Counted from the first letter of the stretch, positions 1 to 9,231 are shown. The stretch is DNA of 64,000 nucleotides from Streptomyces seoulensis (GCF_022846655.1 NZ_AP025667.1:3137001-3201000), one strand, 5' to 3'. The notes: generated by a model from the sequence alone, not told the origin. Numbers and translations: made by a program.

Positions 1-1997
1 CCACCAAGCGCGTCATCAAGGTCGCCTCCACCGCCCCGGCCCTGACCAAGGCGGCCGCCGAGTCCAAGGCGCTGAAGACGGCCAAGGCGCTCGACGCGGG
101 CAAGCCCGCCACCGACAGCGCCCGCAAGGTGATCTGGGCGGGCGACGGCACCCCGGTCCTCGCCTGGGAGACCGTGGTCGGCGGCTTCCAGGACGACGGC
201 ACCCCCAGCAAGCTGCACGTCGTCACCGACGCCACCACCGGCAAGGAGCTCCACCGCTACCAGGCGGTGCAGACCGGCACCGGCAAGACCCAGTACAACG
301 GCACGGTCACGCTGAACACCACGCTGTCCGGTTCGACGTACCAGCTCTACGACACCACGCGCGGCGGCCACAAGACGTACAACCTGAACAAGGGGACCTC
401 CGGCACCGGAACCCTGTTCACCGACGCCGACGACGTGTGGGGCACCGGCGCGGGCTCCGACCCGCAGACCGCGGCCGCCGACGCCGCCTACGGCGCCCAG
501 GAGACCTGGGACTTCTACAAGAACACCTTCGGCCGCAGCGGTATACGCAACGACGGTGTAGCCGCCTACAGCCGCGTCCACTACAGCAACGCCTACGTGA
601 ACGCGTTCTGGGACGACTCCTGCTTCTGCATGACCTACGGCGACGGCTCCGGCAACACCCACGCCCTCACCTCGCTGGACGTCGCCGGCCACGAGATGAG
701 CCACGGCGTCACCTCCAACACCGCCGGACTCAACTACTCCGGTGAGTCGGGCGGCCTCAACGAGGCGACCTCCGACATCTTCGGCACCGGCGTGGAGTTC
801 TACTCCAACACCGCCACCGACCCCGGTGACTACCTCATCGGCGAGAAGATTGACATCAACGGCGACGGCAGCCCGCTGCGCTACATGGACAAGCCGAGCA
901 AGGACGGCGCCTCCAAGGACAGTTGGTACTCCGGTATCGGCAACCTCGACGTGCACTACTCCTCGGGCCCGGCGAACCACATGTTCTACCTGCTCTCCGA
1001 GGGCAGCGGCACCAAGGTCGTCAACGGCGTCACCTACAACAGCCCGACCGCCGACGGCGTCGCCGTCACCGGCATCGGCCGGGCCGCGGCCCTGCAGATC
1101 TGGTACAAGGCGCTGACGACGTACATGACGTCGACGACCAACTACGCCGGTGCCCGCACCGCCGCCCTCAACGCCGCCGCCGCGCTCTACGGCACCAACT
1201 CGGCGCAGTACGCGGGCGTCGGCAACGCCTTCGCCGGGATCGCGGTCGGCGGCCACATCAACCCGCCGGCCGACGGCGTGACCGTCACCAACCCCGGCAG
1301 CCAGTCCGCCACCGTGGGCAAGGCGGTCAGCCTCCAGATCCAGGCATCCAGCACCAACAGCGGCGCGCTGAGCTACAGCGCCACCGGGCTCCCGGCCGGG
1401 CTCTCGATCAACGCCTCCACCGGCCTGATCTCCGGCACGCCCACCACCGCGGGCTCCTCCAGCACCACGGTCACCGTCACCGACTCCACGGGGAAGACCG
1501 GCACAGCCGCCTTCTCCTGGACGGTCAGCACCACCGGCGGCGGCTGCTCGGCGACCCAGTTGCTGGCCAACCCCGGCTTCGAGTCGGGCAACACCGGCTG
1601 GACCGCGAGCAGCGGCGTCATCACCAGCGACAGCGGGCAGGCCGCGCACGGCGGATCGTACAAGGCGTGGCTCGACGGCTACGGCTCCGCGCACACCGAC
1701 ACGCTGTCCCAGTCGGTGACGATCCCCGCGGGCTGCAAGGCGACCCTGACCTTCTACCTGCACGTCGACTCGGCCGAGACCACCACCAGCACCCAGTACG
1801 ACAAGCTGACGCTGGCGGCCGGCTCGACCACCCTGGCGACCTACTCGAACCTCAACAAGGCCACCGGGTACGCCCAGAAGTCCTTCGACCTGTCCTCGCT
1901 GGCGGGCTCGACGGTCACCCTGAAGTTCACCGGGGTCGAGGACTCCTCGCTCCAGACCAGCTTCGTCGTGGACGACACCGCCCTGACGACCGGCTGA
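1..1997 (+). CDS. M4 (thermolysin-like) neutral metalloprotease, 5' end outside window
   Basis: Secreted zinc endopeptidase. The reading frame is open from base 3, so the signal peptide and most of the propeptide lie upstream; the visible start is the end of an FTP/PepSY-like propeptide. The zinc motif HEMSH is encoded at 690-704 and the third ligand lies in GGLNEATSD about 20 residues later. The catalytic His follows in GPANHMFYLL. After the catalytic domain comes a putative-Ig (He_PIG-like) domain at about 1270-1530 with the phrase GLPAGLSINASTGLISGTP, then a beta-sandwich binding domain at about 1550-1990 beginning LLANPGFESGNTGW. The two C-terminal domains are typical of Streptomyces extracellular proteases and probably bind polymer or surface. 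A strong bidirectional hairpin follows. The family call is firm; the true start is unknown. Confidence 0.93.
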   Translation, partial: TKRVIKVASTAPALTKAAAESKALKTAKALDAGKPATDSARKVIWAGDGTPVLAWETVVGGFQDDGTPSKLHVVTDATTGKELHRYQAVQTGTGKTQYNGTVTLNTTLSGSTYQLYDTTRGGHKTYNLNKGTSGTGTLFTDADDVWGTGAGSDPQTAAADAAYGAQETWDFYKNTFGRSGIRNDGVAAYSRVHYSNAYVNAFWDDSCFCMTYGDGSGNTHALTSLDVAGHEMSHGVTSNTAGLNYSGESGGLNEATSDIFGTGVEFYSNTATDPGDYLIGEKIDINGDGSPLRYMDKPSKDGASKDSWYSGIGNLDVHYSSGPANHMFYLLSEGSGTKVVNGVTYNSPTADGVAVTGIGRAAALQIWYKALTTYMTSTTNYAGARTAALNAAAALYGTNSAQYAGVGNAFAGIAVGGHINPPADGVTVTNPGSQSATVGKAVSLQIQASSTNSGALSYSATGLPAGLSINASTGLISGTPTTAGSSSTTVTVTDSTGKTGTAAFSWTVSTTGGGCSATQLLANPGFESGNTGWTASSGVITSDSGQAAHGGSYKAWLDGYGSAHTDTLSQSVTIPAGCKATLTFYLHVDSAETTTSTQYDKLTLAAGSTTLATYSNLNKATGYAQKSFDLSSLAGSTVTLKFTGVEDSSLQTSFVVDDTALTTG

Positions 1998-2015
1998 TCG
2001 CTCCCCGCACACACC

Positions 2016-2048
2016 GGGACCCCGCACGCTTCTCGCGTGCGGGGTCCC
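2016..2048. terminator. bidirectional terminator hairpin
   Basis: A perfect 14-bp stem (2016-2029 with 2035-2048) around a 5-nt loop lies between the convergent M4 protease and GH64 genes and can serve both. Confidence 0.85.
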
Positions 2049-2064
2049 GTCCGTGCGTCCGCCG

Positions 2065-3261
2065 TCAGTTCAGCGGGTCCAGCGTGAGATACGCCTGCTG
2101 CGGGTTGCCGTCGTTGACCAGCGACTCGTGGGCACCGACGTCGTCGAAGGCGAAGGCGTACGCCTTGCCGTCGGCCATCTGCGCGTGGATGGCCTTCGCG
2201 TACTGGTTGGTGACCCCGTCCTGGTAGAAACCGGCGTCCGAGCTGTCCGGCTGGTTGGGGTTGCTCAGCAGCGTCGAGCGGTTGTAACCGGCGCACAGGG
2301 TACGGGAGATGGGGCCGCGTACCTGGTCGTTGGGCGCGTCCAGCAGCTTGTGGCAGCCGAAGATGCTGGAGGCGTCCGGCTTCTGGAAGCTGGTGACGAC
2401 CGCGCCGGAGGAGTTGGTGAAGTTCATGACGTTGCCCGACACCCGGCCGAAGTACTTGGTGTTCGGCTGGTCGGTGAACGGCGTCACGGTCAGGGTCTGC
2501 GAGGAGTACTTCGACCAGACCCGGTTGACGTAGTCGTCCATCACGTTCGCGGGCAGCGCCCCCGTCTCCACGCCGTACAGCGGGGACAGGGCGCGCAGCA
2601 CGGTGCCGTCCGAGCGGGTCTGGACGAGGCCGGACCAGCCCGACTTGGCGCGCAGCGAGTTGAGGACGGCCGAGTAGCCGCCGGACTTGAGGTGCCCGGT
2701 GGTGGCGACCTGGCCGTTGCCCCGCTTCACGCCGACCGCGTAGGGCGCCGAGAACATGTCGACCTGGGTGCTGTTGAGCCAGAGCCCGGCGTCGTTGAGC
2801 GTGTACTCGGACCAACTGAACAGGATGTCCCGGTTCGGGTCCGACGGGTTCTGCACGGCCGGCTGCACCAGACCGCCGGTGGTCAGGCGGAAGTCCAGCT
2901 TGCGGCCGTAGGAGAAGTAGATCCGGCCGGAGAACTTCGGTATCCGGATCGTCGTCGACTGGCCCGGACCGGGCCCGGCGATAGCCGCGTCCGGCGCCGG
3001 GGTCGGCGGGTTGCCGCCCGCGGGCCAGGCGTGGAAGGTGCCGCCCGCGTCGGCCCAGCCCTGGCGTCCGGAGGACAACTGGGTGCCGAGGTCGTAGATG
3101 TACACCGGCTCGGAGCGGCCCGAGTTGTTGGTGATCTGGAGCGGGATCGTGTCCGGCACCGCGGCGACCGCCTGGCCGGCGGCGCCGAGGGTGAGGACCG
3201 AGCCGACCAGGGCGGCCGTGGCCGTGGCCGACAGTGCGGAACGAGCGATTCTTCGAGTCAA
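2065..3261 (-). CDS. glycoside hydrolase family 64 beta-1,3-glucanase, secreted
   Basis: Extracellular enzyme expected to cut beta-1,3-glucan (laminarin, fungal wall), releasing oligosaccharides. The 398-residue product has an N-terminal signal peptide (hydrophobic stretch ending AGQAVAA), then a GH64 domain over the rest. Recognisable family phrases are VYIYDLGTQLSSG, GRIYFSYG, QVDMFSAPYAVGV and the C-terminal AKAIHAQMADGKAYAFAFDD. I chose the TTG at 3261 because GGAGG lies 7 nt before it and the signal peptide then begins MTRRIARSALS; a longer frame to 3357 would start inside the promoter. No carbohydrate-binding module is present. The second GH64 gene at 32722 is a diverged paralogue. A perfect -35 box and a LacI-type palindrome lie upstream, so it is probably repressed until glucan is available. 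Confidence 0.9.
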   Translation of the reverse strand: MTRRIARSALSATATAALVGSVLTLGAAGQAVAAVPDTIPLQITNNSGRSEPVYIYDLGTQLSSGRQGWADAGGTFHAWPAGGNPPTPAPDAAIAGPGPGQSTTIRIPKFSGRIYFSYGRKLDFRLTTGGLVQPAVQNPSDPNRDILFSWSEYTLNDAGLWLNSTQVDMFSAPYAVGVKRGNGQVATTGHLKSGGYSAVLNSLRAKSGWSGLVQTRSDGTVLRALSPLYGVETGALPANVMDDYVNRVWSKYSSQTLTVTPFTDQPNTKYFGRVSGNVMNFTNSSGAVVTSFQKPDASSIFGCHKLLDAPNDQVRGPISRTLCAGYNRSTLLSNPNQPDSSDAGFYQDGVTNQYAKAIHAQMADGKAYAFAFDDVGAHESLVNDGNPQQAYLTLDPLN

Positions 3262-3315
3262 CTCTCCACCTCCGTGTGGGGTTCGGGGTGGTACGGATAC
3301 TGGTCCGGACCTTTT

Positions 3316-3329
3316 TGAGAGCGCTCTCA
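3316..3329. promoter_or_regulatory. LacI/CebR-type operator palindrome
   Basis: The 14-bp perfect palindrome TGAGAGCGCTCTCA lies 55 bp before the GH64 start and touches the predicted -10. The same 14 bp recur at 31629-31642 before the GH16-GH64 pair. It resembles the CebR/CelR operator of actinomycetes (TGGGAGCGCTCCCA), differing at two symmetric positions. No LacI-family gene is in the window, so the repressor is unidentified. Confidence 0.8.
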
Positions 3330-3357
3330 GCGTGCTTGTGTGTCGCGGACGTGTCAA
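3329..3357 (-). promoter_or_regulatory. predicted promoter of the GH64 gene
   Basis: On the minus strand a perfect TTGACA at 3357-3352 is followed after 17 nt by CACGCT at 3334-3329. The -10 is weak but abuts the operator palindrome, the arrangement expected for repression at the start site. Confidence 0.5.
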
Positions 3358-3395
3358 TCAGTTGAACCGAACACGTTCCGTGAGGTGAGCCGACG

Positions 3396-4151
3396 TCAGA
3401 AAGTGCGCCTCAGAAGGGACTTGAGCGCCTCCCAATGGCGTTCCTCGGCCGCCGCGTCGTAGGAGGAGGTGTCCTTCTGGGTGTAGCCGTGCGGCGCGCC
3501 CTCGTAGACCTCGCTGGTGTGGCGCACCCCCGCGGCCGTGAGCGCGTCCTCCAGCCTGCGCCTCTGCTCCTCGGGCAGCGAGGGGTCCTGGTCGGCGTGG
3601 CCGAAGTACAGCTCGGCCGTGATGTGGCCGGCGCCCAGGTGCGGGCTGTCCGGCTCCTCGGTGGCCAAGTTGCCGCCGTGGAACCCGGCGGCCGCCGCCA
3701 CCCGGCCGGGATGCGTGGCCGCCGTGCGCAGCGCGAGCCGGGCACCCATGCAGTACCCGGTCACCGCGACGGGACCGTCCGCGACCAGCGGGGACCGCGC
3801 CATCCAGCCCAGGTACGCGTCCGCGTCCCGCTCCGCCTGCTCCGGCGTGATCGAGTGCACCAGCGGGCCGAGCCGCTCCCAGATCGTCGGATCGGACGGC
3901 GGGTCGATGAACTCGGGCAGCTCCACCACGGGGGCCGGGCCCCGCCGGTAGAACACGTTGGGCACCAGCACCGTGTAGCCCTCGGCGGCGAGCCGGTCGG
4001 CCATCCCGTTCAGCCAGGGCCGCAGCCCGTAGGCGTCCTGGTAGAAGAGGACACCGGGATGCGGCTTCCCGTCGGCGGGGTGGGTGAGGTACGCGTCGGC
4101 GTCACCGTCCCCCGTGGGGATGGTGACGGTCGTTCCCTGTACGTCGGTCAT
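3396..4151 (-). CDS. dienelactone hydrolase family protein
   Basis: Cytoplasmic alpha/beta hydrolase of 251 residues covering a single DLH domain. The nucleophile elbow is GYCMGAR (Cys rather than Ser, as usual for dienelactone hydrolases); the acid is probably the Asp in YFGHADQDPS and the catalytic His is in GAPHGYTQ. Such enzymes open cyclic esters or cleave related carboxylic esters; the real substrate cannot be read. I use the ATG at 4151 because GGGAG lies 10 nt before it; the in-frame TTG three codons upstream is too close to that site. It lies 19 bp after the YciO-type gene on the same strand, so the two are probably one operon. The family is clear, the physiological role is not. Confidence 0.85.
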   Translation of the reverse strand: MTDVQGTTVTIPTGDGDADAYLTHPADGKPHPGVLFYQDAYGLRPWLNGMADRLAAEGYTVLVPNVFYRRGPAPVVELPEFIDPPSDPTIWERLGPLVHSITPEQAERDADAYLGWMARSPLVADGPVAVTGYCMGARLALRTAATHPGRVAAAAGFHGGNLATEEPDSPHLGAGHITAELYFGHADQDPSLPEEQRRRLEDALTAAGVRHTSEVYEGAPHGYTQKDTSSYDAAAEERHWEALKSLLRRTF

Positions 4152-4170
4152 GACGGGCAAGCTCCCTTTC

Positions 4171-4791
4171 CTACTCGAACCGCGCGGGGTCTCCGGCGCC
4201 CACCCGCACGATCTCCGCCTCGCCGCTGGAGAAGTCCACCACCGTCGTCGGCTCGGTGCCGCACTCCCCGGAGTCCACGACCGCGTCCACCACGTGGTCC
4301 AGCCGGTCCTTGATCTCCCAGCCCTGGGTCAGCGGCTCCTCCTCGTCGGGGAGCAGCAGCGTGCTGGACACCAGCGGCTCGCCCAGCTCGGCGAGCAGTG
4401 CCTGGGTCGCCACATGGTCGGGGATGCGCACGCCCACCGTCCGCTTCTTCGGGTGCAGCAGCATGCGCGGGACCTCACGGGTGGCCGGGAGGATGAAGGT
4501 GTAGTTGCCGGGCGTCGCCGCCTTCACCGCCCGGAACACGTCGTTGTCGACGCGTACGAACTGCCCGAGCTGCGCGAAGTTCTGGCACATCAGCGTGAAG
4601 TGGTGCCGGTCGTCCAGCCGGCGGATGGACCGGATGCGCTCCATGCCCTCCTTGCTGCCCAGCCGGCAGCCCAGGGCGTAACAGGAATCGGTGGGGTAGG
4701 CGATCAGCGATCCCGACCGGACGGCGTCCGCGATCTGCGCCACGGCGCGGGGCTGCGGGTTGTCGGGGTGCACGTCGAAGTACTTGGCCAT
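4171..4791 (-). CDS. Sua5/YciO/YrdC/YwlC family protein (YciO type)
   Basis: A 206-residue single-domain YrdC-fold protein. Members bind ATP, threonine and bicarbonate or RNA; TsaC/Sua5 enzymes make threonylcarbamoyl-AMP for tRNA t6A, whereas the YciO branch has a less certain role. The N-terminal phrase LIAYPTDSCYALGCRLGSKE matches the YrdC substrate-binding strand, and KKRTVGVRIPDH and STLLLPDEEEP follow in order. It lacks the extra C-terminal Sua5 domain, which points to YciO or TsaC rather than Sua5. It is the first gene of a probable two-gene operon with the dienelactone hydrolase and is divergent from the PucR-type regulator. Confidence 0.87.
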   Translation of the reverse strand: MAKYFDVHPDNPQPRAVAQIADAVRSGSLIAYPTDSCYALGCRLGSKEGMERIRSIRRLDDRHHFTLMCQNFAQLGQFVRVDNDVFRAVKAATPGNYTFILPATREVPRMLLHPKKRTVGVRIPDHVATQALLAELGEPLVSSTLLLPDEEEPLTQGWEIKDRLDHVVDAVVDSGECGTEPTTVVDFSSGEAEIVRVGAGDPARFE

Positions 4792-4920
4792 CCGCCGAGC
4801 TTAAGCCGTCACCGTCCCCCGCCCGCGTACCCCCACCCCGCCAGGCGTAGGACGCGGCGAGCGGGGCATCCGCACACCGAGGCACCCGGAGCACACCCCC
4901 CCCGCTCCGGGCCCCGCCGT

Positions 4921-4959
4921 CTCCGCCGGTGGCCAACGCCCCCCAGGCCACCGGCGGAG
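4921..4959. repeat. perfect inverted repeat in a divergent intergenic region
   Basis: A 14-bp perfect stem (4921-4934 with 4946-4959) and an 11-nt loop lie about 97 bp before the PucR-type regulator and 130 bp before the divergent YciO-type gene. A terminator here would serve neither coding region's end, so it may be a 5' leader hairpin or an operator. A run of nine C residues lies just upstream. Confidence 0.6.
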
Positions 4960-5055
4960 CCCTGCCCGCGCTCACCCGGCGACGCGCGCAGGGGGCGTCG
5001 GGTAACGTCGCTCGTCTAACGCAGAGGCCGAGACGGGGACGAGGAGAAGCACGAC

Positions 5056-6552
5056 GTGGCCGCCCGATCCGACGAGGGCACCCACGCCCCACCGCCGCAC
5101 GACACCGCCGACAACTGGGCGGAACAGCTCCTCGACCAACTGCGCCCCGCCGTCCGGCATCCCCGCCGGGCCGTCGCCTGGCTCGCCCGTACCGTCCACG
5201 CCGCCGTCGGCCTGGAGGGCGCCGACGGCCGGCTCCTGGCCGGTGAGCACCTCCCCGTGGACGCCGCCGTCCACGCCGACGTGGCCACCGGCCGGATCTC
5301 CGCCGCCGCCCTGGAGGACGACGGACGCCATGTCCACCTGGTCGGCATCCGCCATCCCGAACCCCGCCGCGCGGCGGGCGCCGTGCTGACCGTGGCCCGG
5401 TCCGAGCCCTTCGACCGGCGCGCCGCCGAGATCGTCCACCGCACGGCCGGTGTCCTCGGCCTGCTGCTCAGGGAGGGCGAACTCGCCCGCTCAGCAAGGC
5501 GGTTGCGCCGCGCCTCCGCCGATCTGCGCCTGGCCATCCTGCAACTGCTCATGGTCGAGGACGTGGTCTCCGCCCGCCGGGTCGCCGCCGGACTCTGGCC
5601 CGGCCTGCTCGAACAGGACACCGCCTGCGTCTACGTCGTCGAGGGCTCGCCCGCCGGACGCGACGCCCTCGCCGAGGAGTGCGCCGACCTCACCGAGGGC
5701 CGCGCGCTCGTCGTGCGCTGCCCCGCCATGGACGGCCACGTCATCGTCGTCAGCCCCGCCCCGGCGCCGGGGGAGCGCCTGCGCACCCTCGTCGCCGACC
5801 GCCCGGGCATCTACCTCGGCGGCAGCCTCCACCAGCGCCTCGCCCGCACGGCCACCGCGTACGGACAGGCCGTCAGCGCGCTCGCCGTCGCCCGGTTCAG
5901 CCCCGGCCGCAGCGCCGTCTACGCCGAACGCACCCACCCCGAACGCCTGCTGGACCCGGCCGCGCTGCGCACCTGGGCCGCCCGGACCCTTCGCCCGCTG
6001 GACACCCTGCCCCACCACACCCGCGCCGAATTGCTGGCCACCACCCGGCTGGGGCTGGAGTTCACCGCCGTCAGCGCCGCCAAGGTGCTCGGCGTCAGCC
6101 GCAACACCGTCCGCGCCCGCATGGACCGCCTCCAGACCCTGCTGGACACCGACCTGACCGACCTCACCACCCGCACCGCCGTCCGCCTCGCCCTGCTCAC
6201 CGAGGCCGCGCACGGCCCCTACGACCCCGCCACCGCCCCGCACCCGCACGCCGGGGTCCGCTTCACCGACCTGCTCGACTCGGCCGGGCTGCGCGACTGG
6301 GCCGGGGATCTGCTGGGCAGGCTGGACGGCGACGGCCGCGACCTGCGCGGCACCCTGCGCGCCTGGATCTCGGCCGGCGCCAACGCCGAACGCGCCGCCA
6401 GACAGCGGGGCGTGCACGCCCAGACGGTCCGCGAACACGTCCGCGCCGCCGAACCCGTACTGGAACGCCAGCTCCTGGCGGGCGGCAGCGACCTGTACGA
6501 GGTGGTCCTCGCCCATCTCGCGGACGGCACGCTCGCCGCGCCGGAGGCCTGA
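5056..6552 (+). CDS. PucR/CdaR-type helix-turn-helix transcriptional regulator
   Basis: A 498-residue DNA-binding regulator. The N-terminal part (about 20-150) looks like a GAF-type sensor (GRLLAGEHLPV, HVHLVGIRHPE, RSEPFDRRAAEIVHRTAGVL). The middle carries the PucR-style HTH: LLATTRLGLEFTAVSAAKVL then GVSRNTVRARMDRLQ at about 325-365. A second HTH-like unit follows near 440-485 (NAERAARQRGVHAQTVREHV), so the DNA-binding region is doubled. The GTG at 5056 has GAGGAG about 9 nt before it. The ligand and targets are unknown; such regulators usually control metabolism genes. It is transcribed away from the YciO gene, and its leader contains the 4921-4959 hairpin. Confidence 0.8.
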   Translation: MAARSDEGTHAPPPHDTADNWAEQLLDQLRPAVRHPRRAVAWLARTVHAAVGLEGADGRLLAGEHLPVDAAVHADVATGRISAAALEDDGRHVHLVGIRHPEPRRAAGAVLTVARSEPFDRRAAEIVHRTAGVLGLLLREGELARSARRLRRASADLRLAILQLLMVEDVVSARRVAAGLWPGLLEQDTACVYVVEGSPAGRDALAEECADLTEGRALVVRCPAMDGHVIVVSPAPAPGERLRTLVADRPGIYLGGSLHQRLARTATAYGQAVSALAVARFSPGRSAVYAERTHPERLLDPAALRTWAARTLRPLDTLPHHTRAELLATTRLGLEFTAVSAAKVLGVSRNTVRARMDRLQTLLDTDLTDLTTRTAVRLALLTEAAHGPYDPATAPHPHAGVRFTDLLDSAGLRDWAGDLLGRLDGDGRDLRGTLRAWISAGANAERAARQRGVHAQTVREHVRAAEPVLERQLLAGGSDLYEVVLAHLADGTLAAPEA

Positions 6553-6665
6553 GCGAACGGGGACCAAGCGGACGCACCTGTGCACGGGTGAGTGCTCACC
6601 GGCCCCGACCGGGCACCGCTGCGATGGCCACGCCCCGGTCCCACCGTTAAGTTCACAAGTCCGAC

Positions 6666-6702
6666 GGGGGTACGACCGGAGCGGGGGACCGGTCGTACCC
6701 CC
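6666..6702. terminator. bidirectional terminator hairpin
   Basis: A 14-bp perfect stem (6666-6679 with 6689-6702) lies between the convergent PucR-type regulator and serine hydrolase genes. Confidence 0.85.
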
Positions 6703-6720
6703 TCACGTGTGGCCCGGCGG

Positions 6721-7953
6721 CTAATGGCCGGTGTGCTGCGCGGGCAGCTCGTAGACGTGGTCCGGGGAGACGACCTCGGTGACGGCCTTCCCGAACAGGG
6801 TGCTCGGCTCCTCGCCGTCGTGCGCGATGTCGGTGTTCAGCAGGATCACCAGCGAGGTCCGCGCCGAGGGCAGATACACCGTCAGCGACTCGTACCCCGG
6901 CAGCGAGCCGTTGTGGCCGATCCAGCCGTGCACGTCGAAGATGCCCAGGCCGTAGCCGGCGCCGGGGTACCCGGTCGGCGGGGTCGTCAGGCGCTCCCGC
7001 TGGGTGGCGGGGGAGACCATCCGCTCCCCGTCCGGGAACCGGCCGGTGGCCACCGTGCGGGACCACGTCCGCAGATCCTCCAGGTCGGAGATCATCGCAC
7101 CGGCCGCCCAGCCCCAGGACGGGTTCCAGCCGGCCGTCTCGGCGACCTTCCCGTCCGCCGTCTGGTCGGTGTACCCCTGCGCGTGCGGCTTCGGGAACTC
7201 CGCGCCCTCGGGGAACGACGTACGGGTCATCCCGGCCGGGTCCAGCACATGCTCCTGGATGTAGTCCCCGAGGCTCTGCCCGCTGCGCTGCTCCACGAGC
7301 AGGCCGAGCAGGATCAGGTTGGTGTTGCAGTACGAGAACTTCGCGCCCGGCTGGAACTGCACCGGATGCTTGAAGGAGTAGTCCAGCAACTGCTGCGGGG
7401 TGAAGGGGCGTTCGGGGTCCGAGGTGAGCGCCTTGAAGAAGTCCGGGTCCTCGGAGTAGTTGAAGAGACCGCTGCGCATGTCGGCGAGCTGACGCAGCGT
7501 GATCCTGTCACCGTTCGGTACGCCGTCGATGTACTCGCCGATCGGGTCGTCCAGGCCCACCTTGCCCTGGTCGACCAGTTGCAGCAGCGCGGTGACCGTG
7601 AACGTCTTGGTCTCGCTGCCGATCCGCATGTACAGATCCGGGGACATCGCGCGCCGGTCGCTCTTGTCGGCGACGCCGAAGGAGCGGACGTAGTCGCCCT
7701 TGTCCGGGGTCCAGATCCCGACCGTGACACCGGGGACACCGGTCTCGCGCATCACGCGCCGCACTGCGTCGTCGATCTGACGGGTCATCTCGGGGGTGAG
7801 GGCGTGCACATCGGGGCCCGAGGGGGAGGGGCTCGGCGAACCCGCGGTGAGCGGCGCCGACAGGGAGGGGGCGGCGGCCAGCGGGACGGCGAGTGCGCCG
7901 AGCGCGGCGGCGACGGCGACCCCCCGGCGCAGGCGTGCTGAGGAACGGGGCAT
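6721..7953 (-). CDS. secreted serine hydrolase, beta-lactamase class C / DD-carboxypeptidase family
   Basis: A 410-residue exported penicillin-binding-protein-like hydrolase. A signal peptide (RLRRGVAVAAALGALAVPLAAA) is followed by a Ser/Pro-rich linker. The active-site triad of the family is visible: SxxK in GSETKTFT at about residue 110, YxN in SYCNTN at about 210 and HxG in IGHNGSLPG at about 345. Such enzymes act on D-Ala peptides or other amides and esters; sequence alone does not show whether it trims peptidoglycan or degrades a drug or ester. The ATG at 7953 is kept because it gives a complete signal peptide. It stands alone between a terminator and the PP2C gene. Confidence 0.87.
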   Translation of the reverse strand: MPRSSARLRRGVAVAAALGALAVPLAAAPSLSAPLTAGSPSPSPSGPDVHALTPEMTRQIDDAVRRVMRETGVPGVTVGIWTPDKGDYVRSFGVADKSDRRAMSPDLYMRIGSETKTFTVTALLQLVDQGKVGLDDPIGEYIDGVPNGDRITLRQLADMRSGLFNYSEDPDFFKALTSDPERPFTPQQLLDYSFKHPVQFQPGAKFSYCNTNLILLGLLVEQRSGQSLGDYIQEHVLDPAGMTRTSFPEGAEFPKPHAQGYTDQTADGKVAETAGWNPSWGWAAGAMISDLEDLRTWSRTVATGRFPDGERMVSPATQRERLTTPPTGYPGAGYGLGIFDVHGWIGHNGSLPGYESLTVYLPSARTSLVILLNTDIAHDGEEPSTLFGKAVTEVVSPDHVYELPAQHTGH

Positions 7954-8073
7954 GGGCTGACTCCAAGCACATGAGAGCCGGACCTGCGGCGGGCCTGACG
8001 TCGAAGCCCTGGGCTCTCAGCATAGGAGCGCTTCCTCCGCCCCGCCCGTCGGCCGTTCGGGTGAGCGCCCGGC

Positions 8074-9180
8074 TCAGCGGGACGGCTGCTCCGGGGCCAG
8101 GACCAGCACGCTGGCGTCGTCGTCCACCTGGTGGCCCAGGCGCCGTACGTCCTCCCACAGCGCGTCCGGCAGCCCGGCGGTCCCCGTGTCCGCGAGCGCG
8201 GCCAGCCGCTCGGGCAGCGGATAGAAGCGGCCGGACGCGTCCCGCGCCTCCCACAGTCCGTCCGAGGCGATCAGCAGCCGGTCCCGCGGGTCCAGAGTCA
8301 CCGTGACCTCCTTCGGCGGATCGGCACCGAGGAACCCGATGCCCAGCGGCGGACATGAGGACACCGTCAGCTCCCGGGCCCGCCCGGCGCGCAGCAGGAC
8401 CGGCGGCGGATGCCCGCAGGCCACCACGCGCACCGTGCGGGTGTCCGCGGAGAACTCCAGCAGCACCGCCGTGGCGAACAGCTCCGCGTGCCGGACCCCG
8501 GAGGAGTCCACCACCAGCCTGCGGTCCATCCGGGCGGCCACCGCCTCCAGCGCCCGCTGGTCCAGCGCCGCCTCACGGAACGCGCCCAGCAGCGCCACCA
8601 CCGTCCGCACCGCCGACAGCCCGTGCCCCTGTACGTCCCCCATCACCGCCCGCACCCCGTGGGGGCCGTCCCGTACGTCGAAGAAGTCCCCGCCCAGCAG
8701 CGTCCCGTCCTGCGCGGCCCGGCTGAACCCCACGCACCGGATGCCGCCGACGCGCTCCGGCAGCGGCGGCATCACCGCGCGCTGCACCGCCTCGCCGATC
8801 GCCCGTTCCGTGTCCAACTGGGCATCGCGGCGGCTGCGCACGAAGGACACGAACACGCTCAGCAGGGACACGAACGCGATGGTCAGCAGGTCGGTGTCGC
8901 CCGGCCGGTCGAGATGGGTCACCGGCACGAGCAGCGACACGATCACCAGCGCGCCCAGCGCCGCCGTCGCCAGCGGCCCGTAGGACAGCACCGCGAGCGG
9001 CGGGATCGCGCCGAGCAGGAAACCTAGGTCGCTCGCGTGCGGGGTGACGAGCGTGGCCAGGGTGACCGCGATCAGCAGCAGGATCGGGAGCACGCGCACC
9101 CACCGGGGCGGCGGAGCACCGCGGAGCCAGCCGCGCCGCTCCCGCGTTCGGCCCGGTGACCAGCCACGCAGCGATCTCAC
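8074..9180 (-). CDS. membrane-anchored PP2C (SpoIIE-type) serine/threonine phosphatase
   Basis: A 368-residue protein with four or so hydrophobic segments at about 28-120 (VRVLPILLLIAVTLATLV, LGFLLGAIPPLAVLSYG, LLTIAFVSLLSVFVSF) and a cytoplasmic SpoIIE/PP2C domain from about 135 to the end. Metal-binding motifs are LGGDFFDV, MGDVQGHGLSA, ASDGLWEA and DDDASVLVL. Such phosphatases usually dephosphorylate anti-anti-sigma factors. There is no N-terminal PAS or GAF sensor. The GTG at 9180 has no Shine-Dalgarno sequence, but TAGCGT ends 6 nt upstream, which fits a leaderless transcript. No partner anti-sigma gene is adjacent. Confidence 0.87.
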   Translation of the reverse strand: MRSLRGWSPGRTRERRGWLRGAPPPRWVRVLPILLLIAVTLATLVTPHASDLGFLLGAIPPLAVLSYGPLATAALGALVIVSLLVPVTHLDRPGDTDLLTIAFVSLLSVFVSFVRSRRDAQLDTERAIGEAVQRAVMPPLPERVGGIRCVGFSRAAQDGTLLGGDFFDVRDGPHGVRAVMGDVQGHGLSAVRTVVALLGAFREAALDQRALEAVAARMDRRLVVDSSGVRHAELFATAVLLEFSADTRTVRVVACGHPPPVLLRAGRARELTVSSCPPLGIGFLGADPPKEVTVTLDPRDRLLIASDGLWEARDASGRFYPLPERLAALADTGTAGLPDALWEDVRRLGHQVDDDASVLVLAPEQPSR

Positions 9181-9231
9181 ACGCCCACGCTACGCCGCGC
9201 CCGCCCCCGCCGCCCGCCCCGCGAAAACCCC

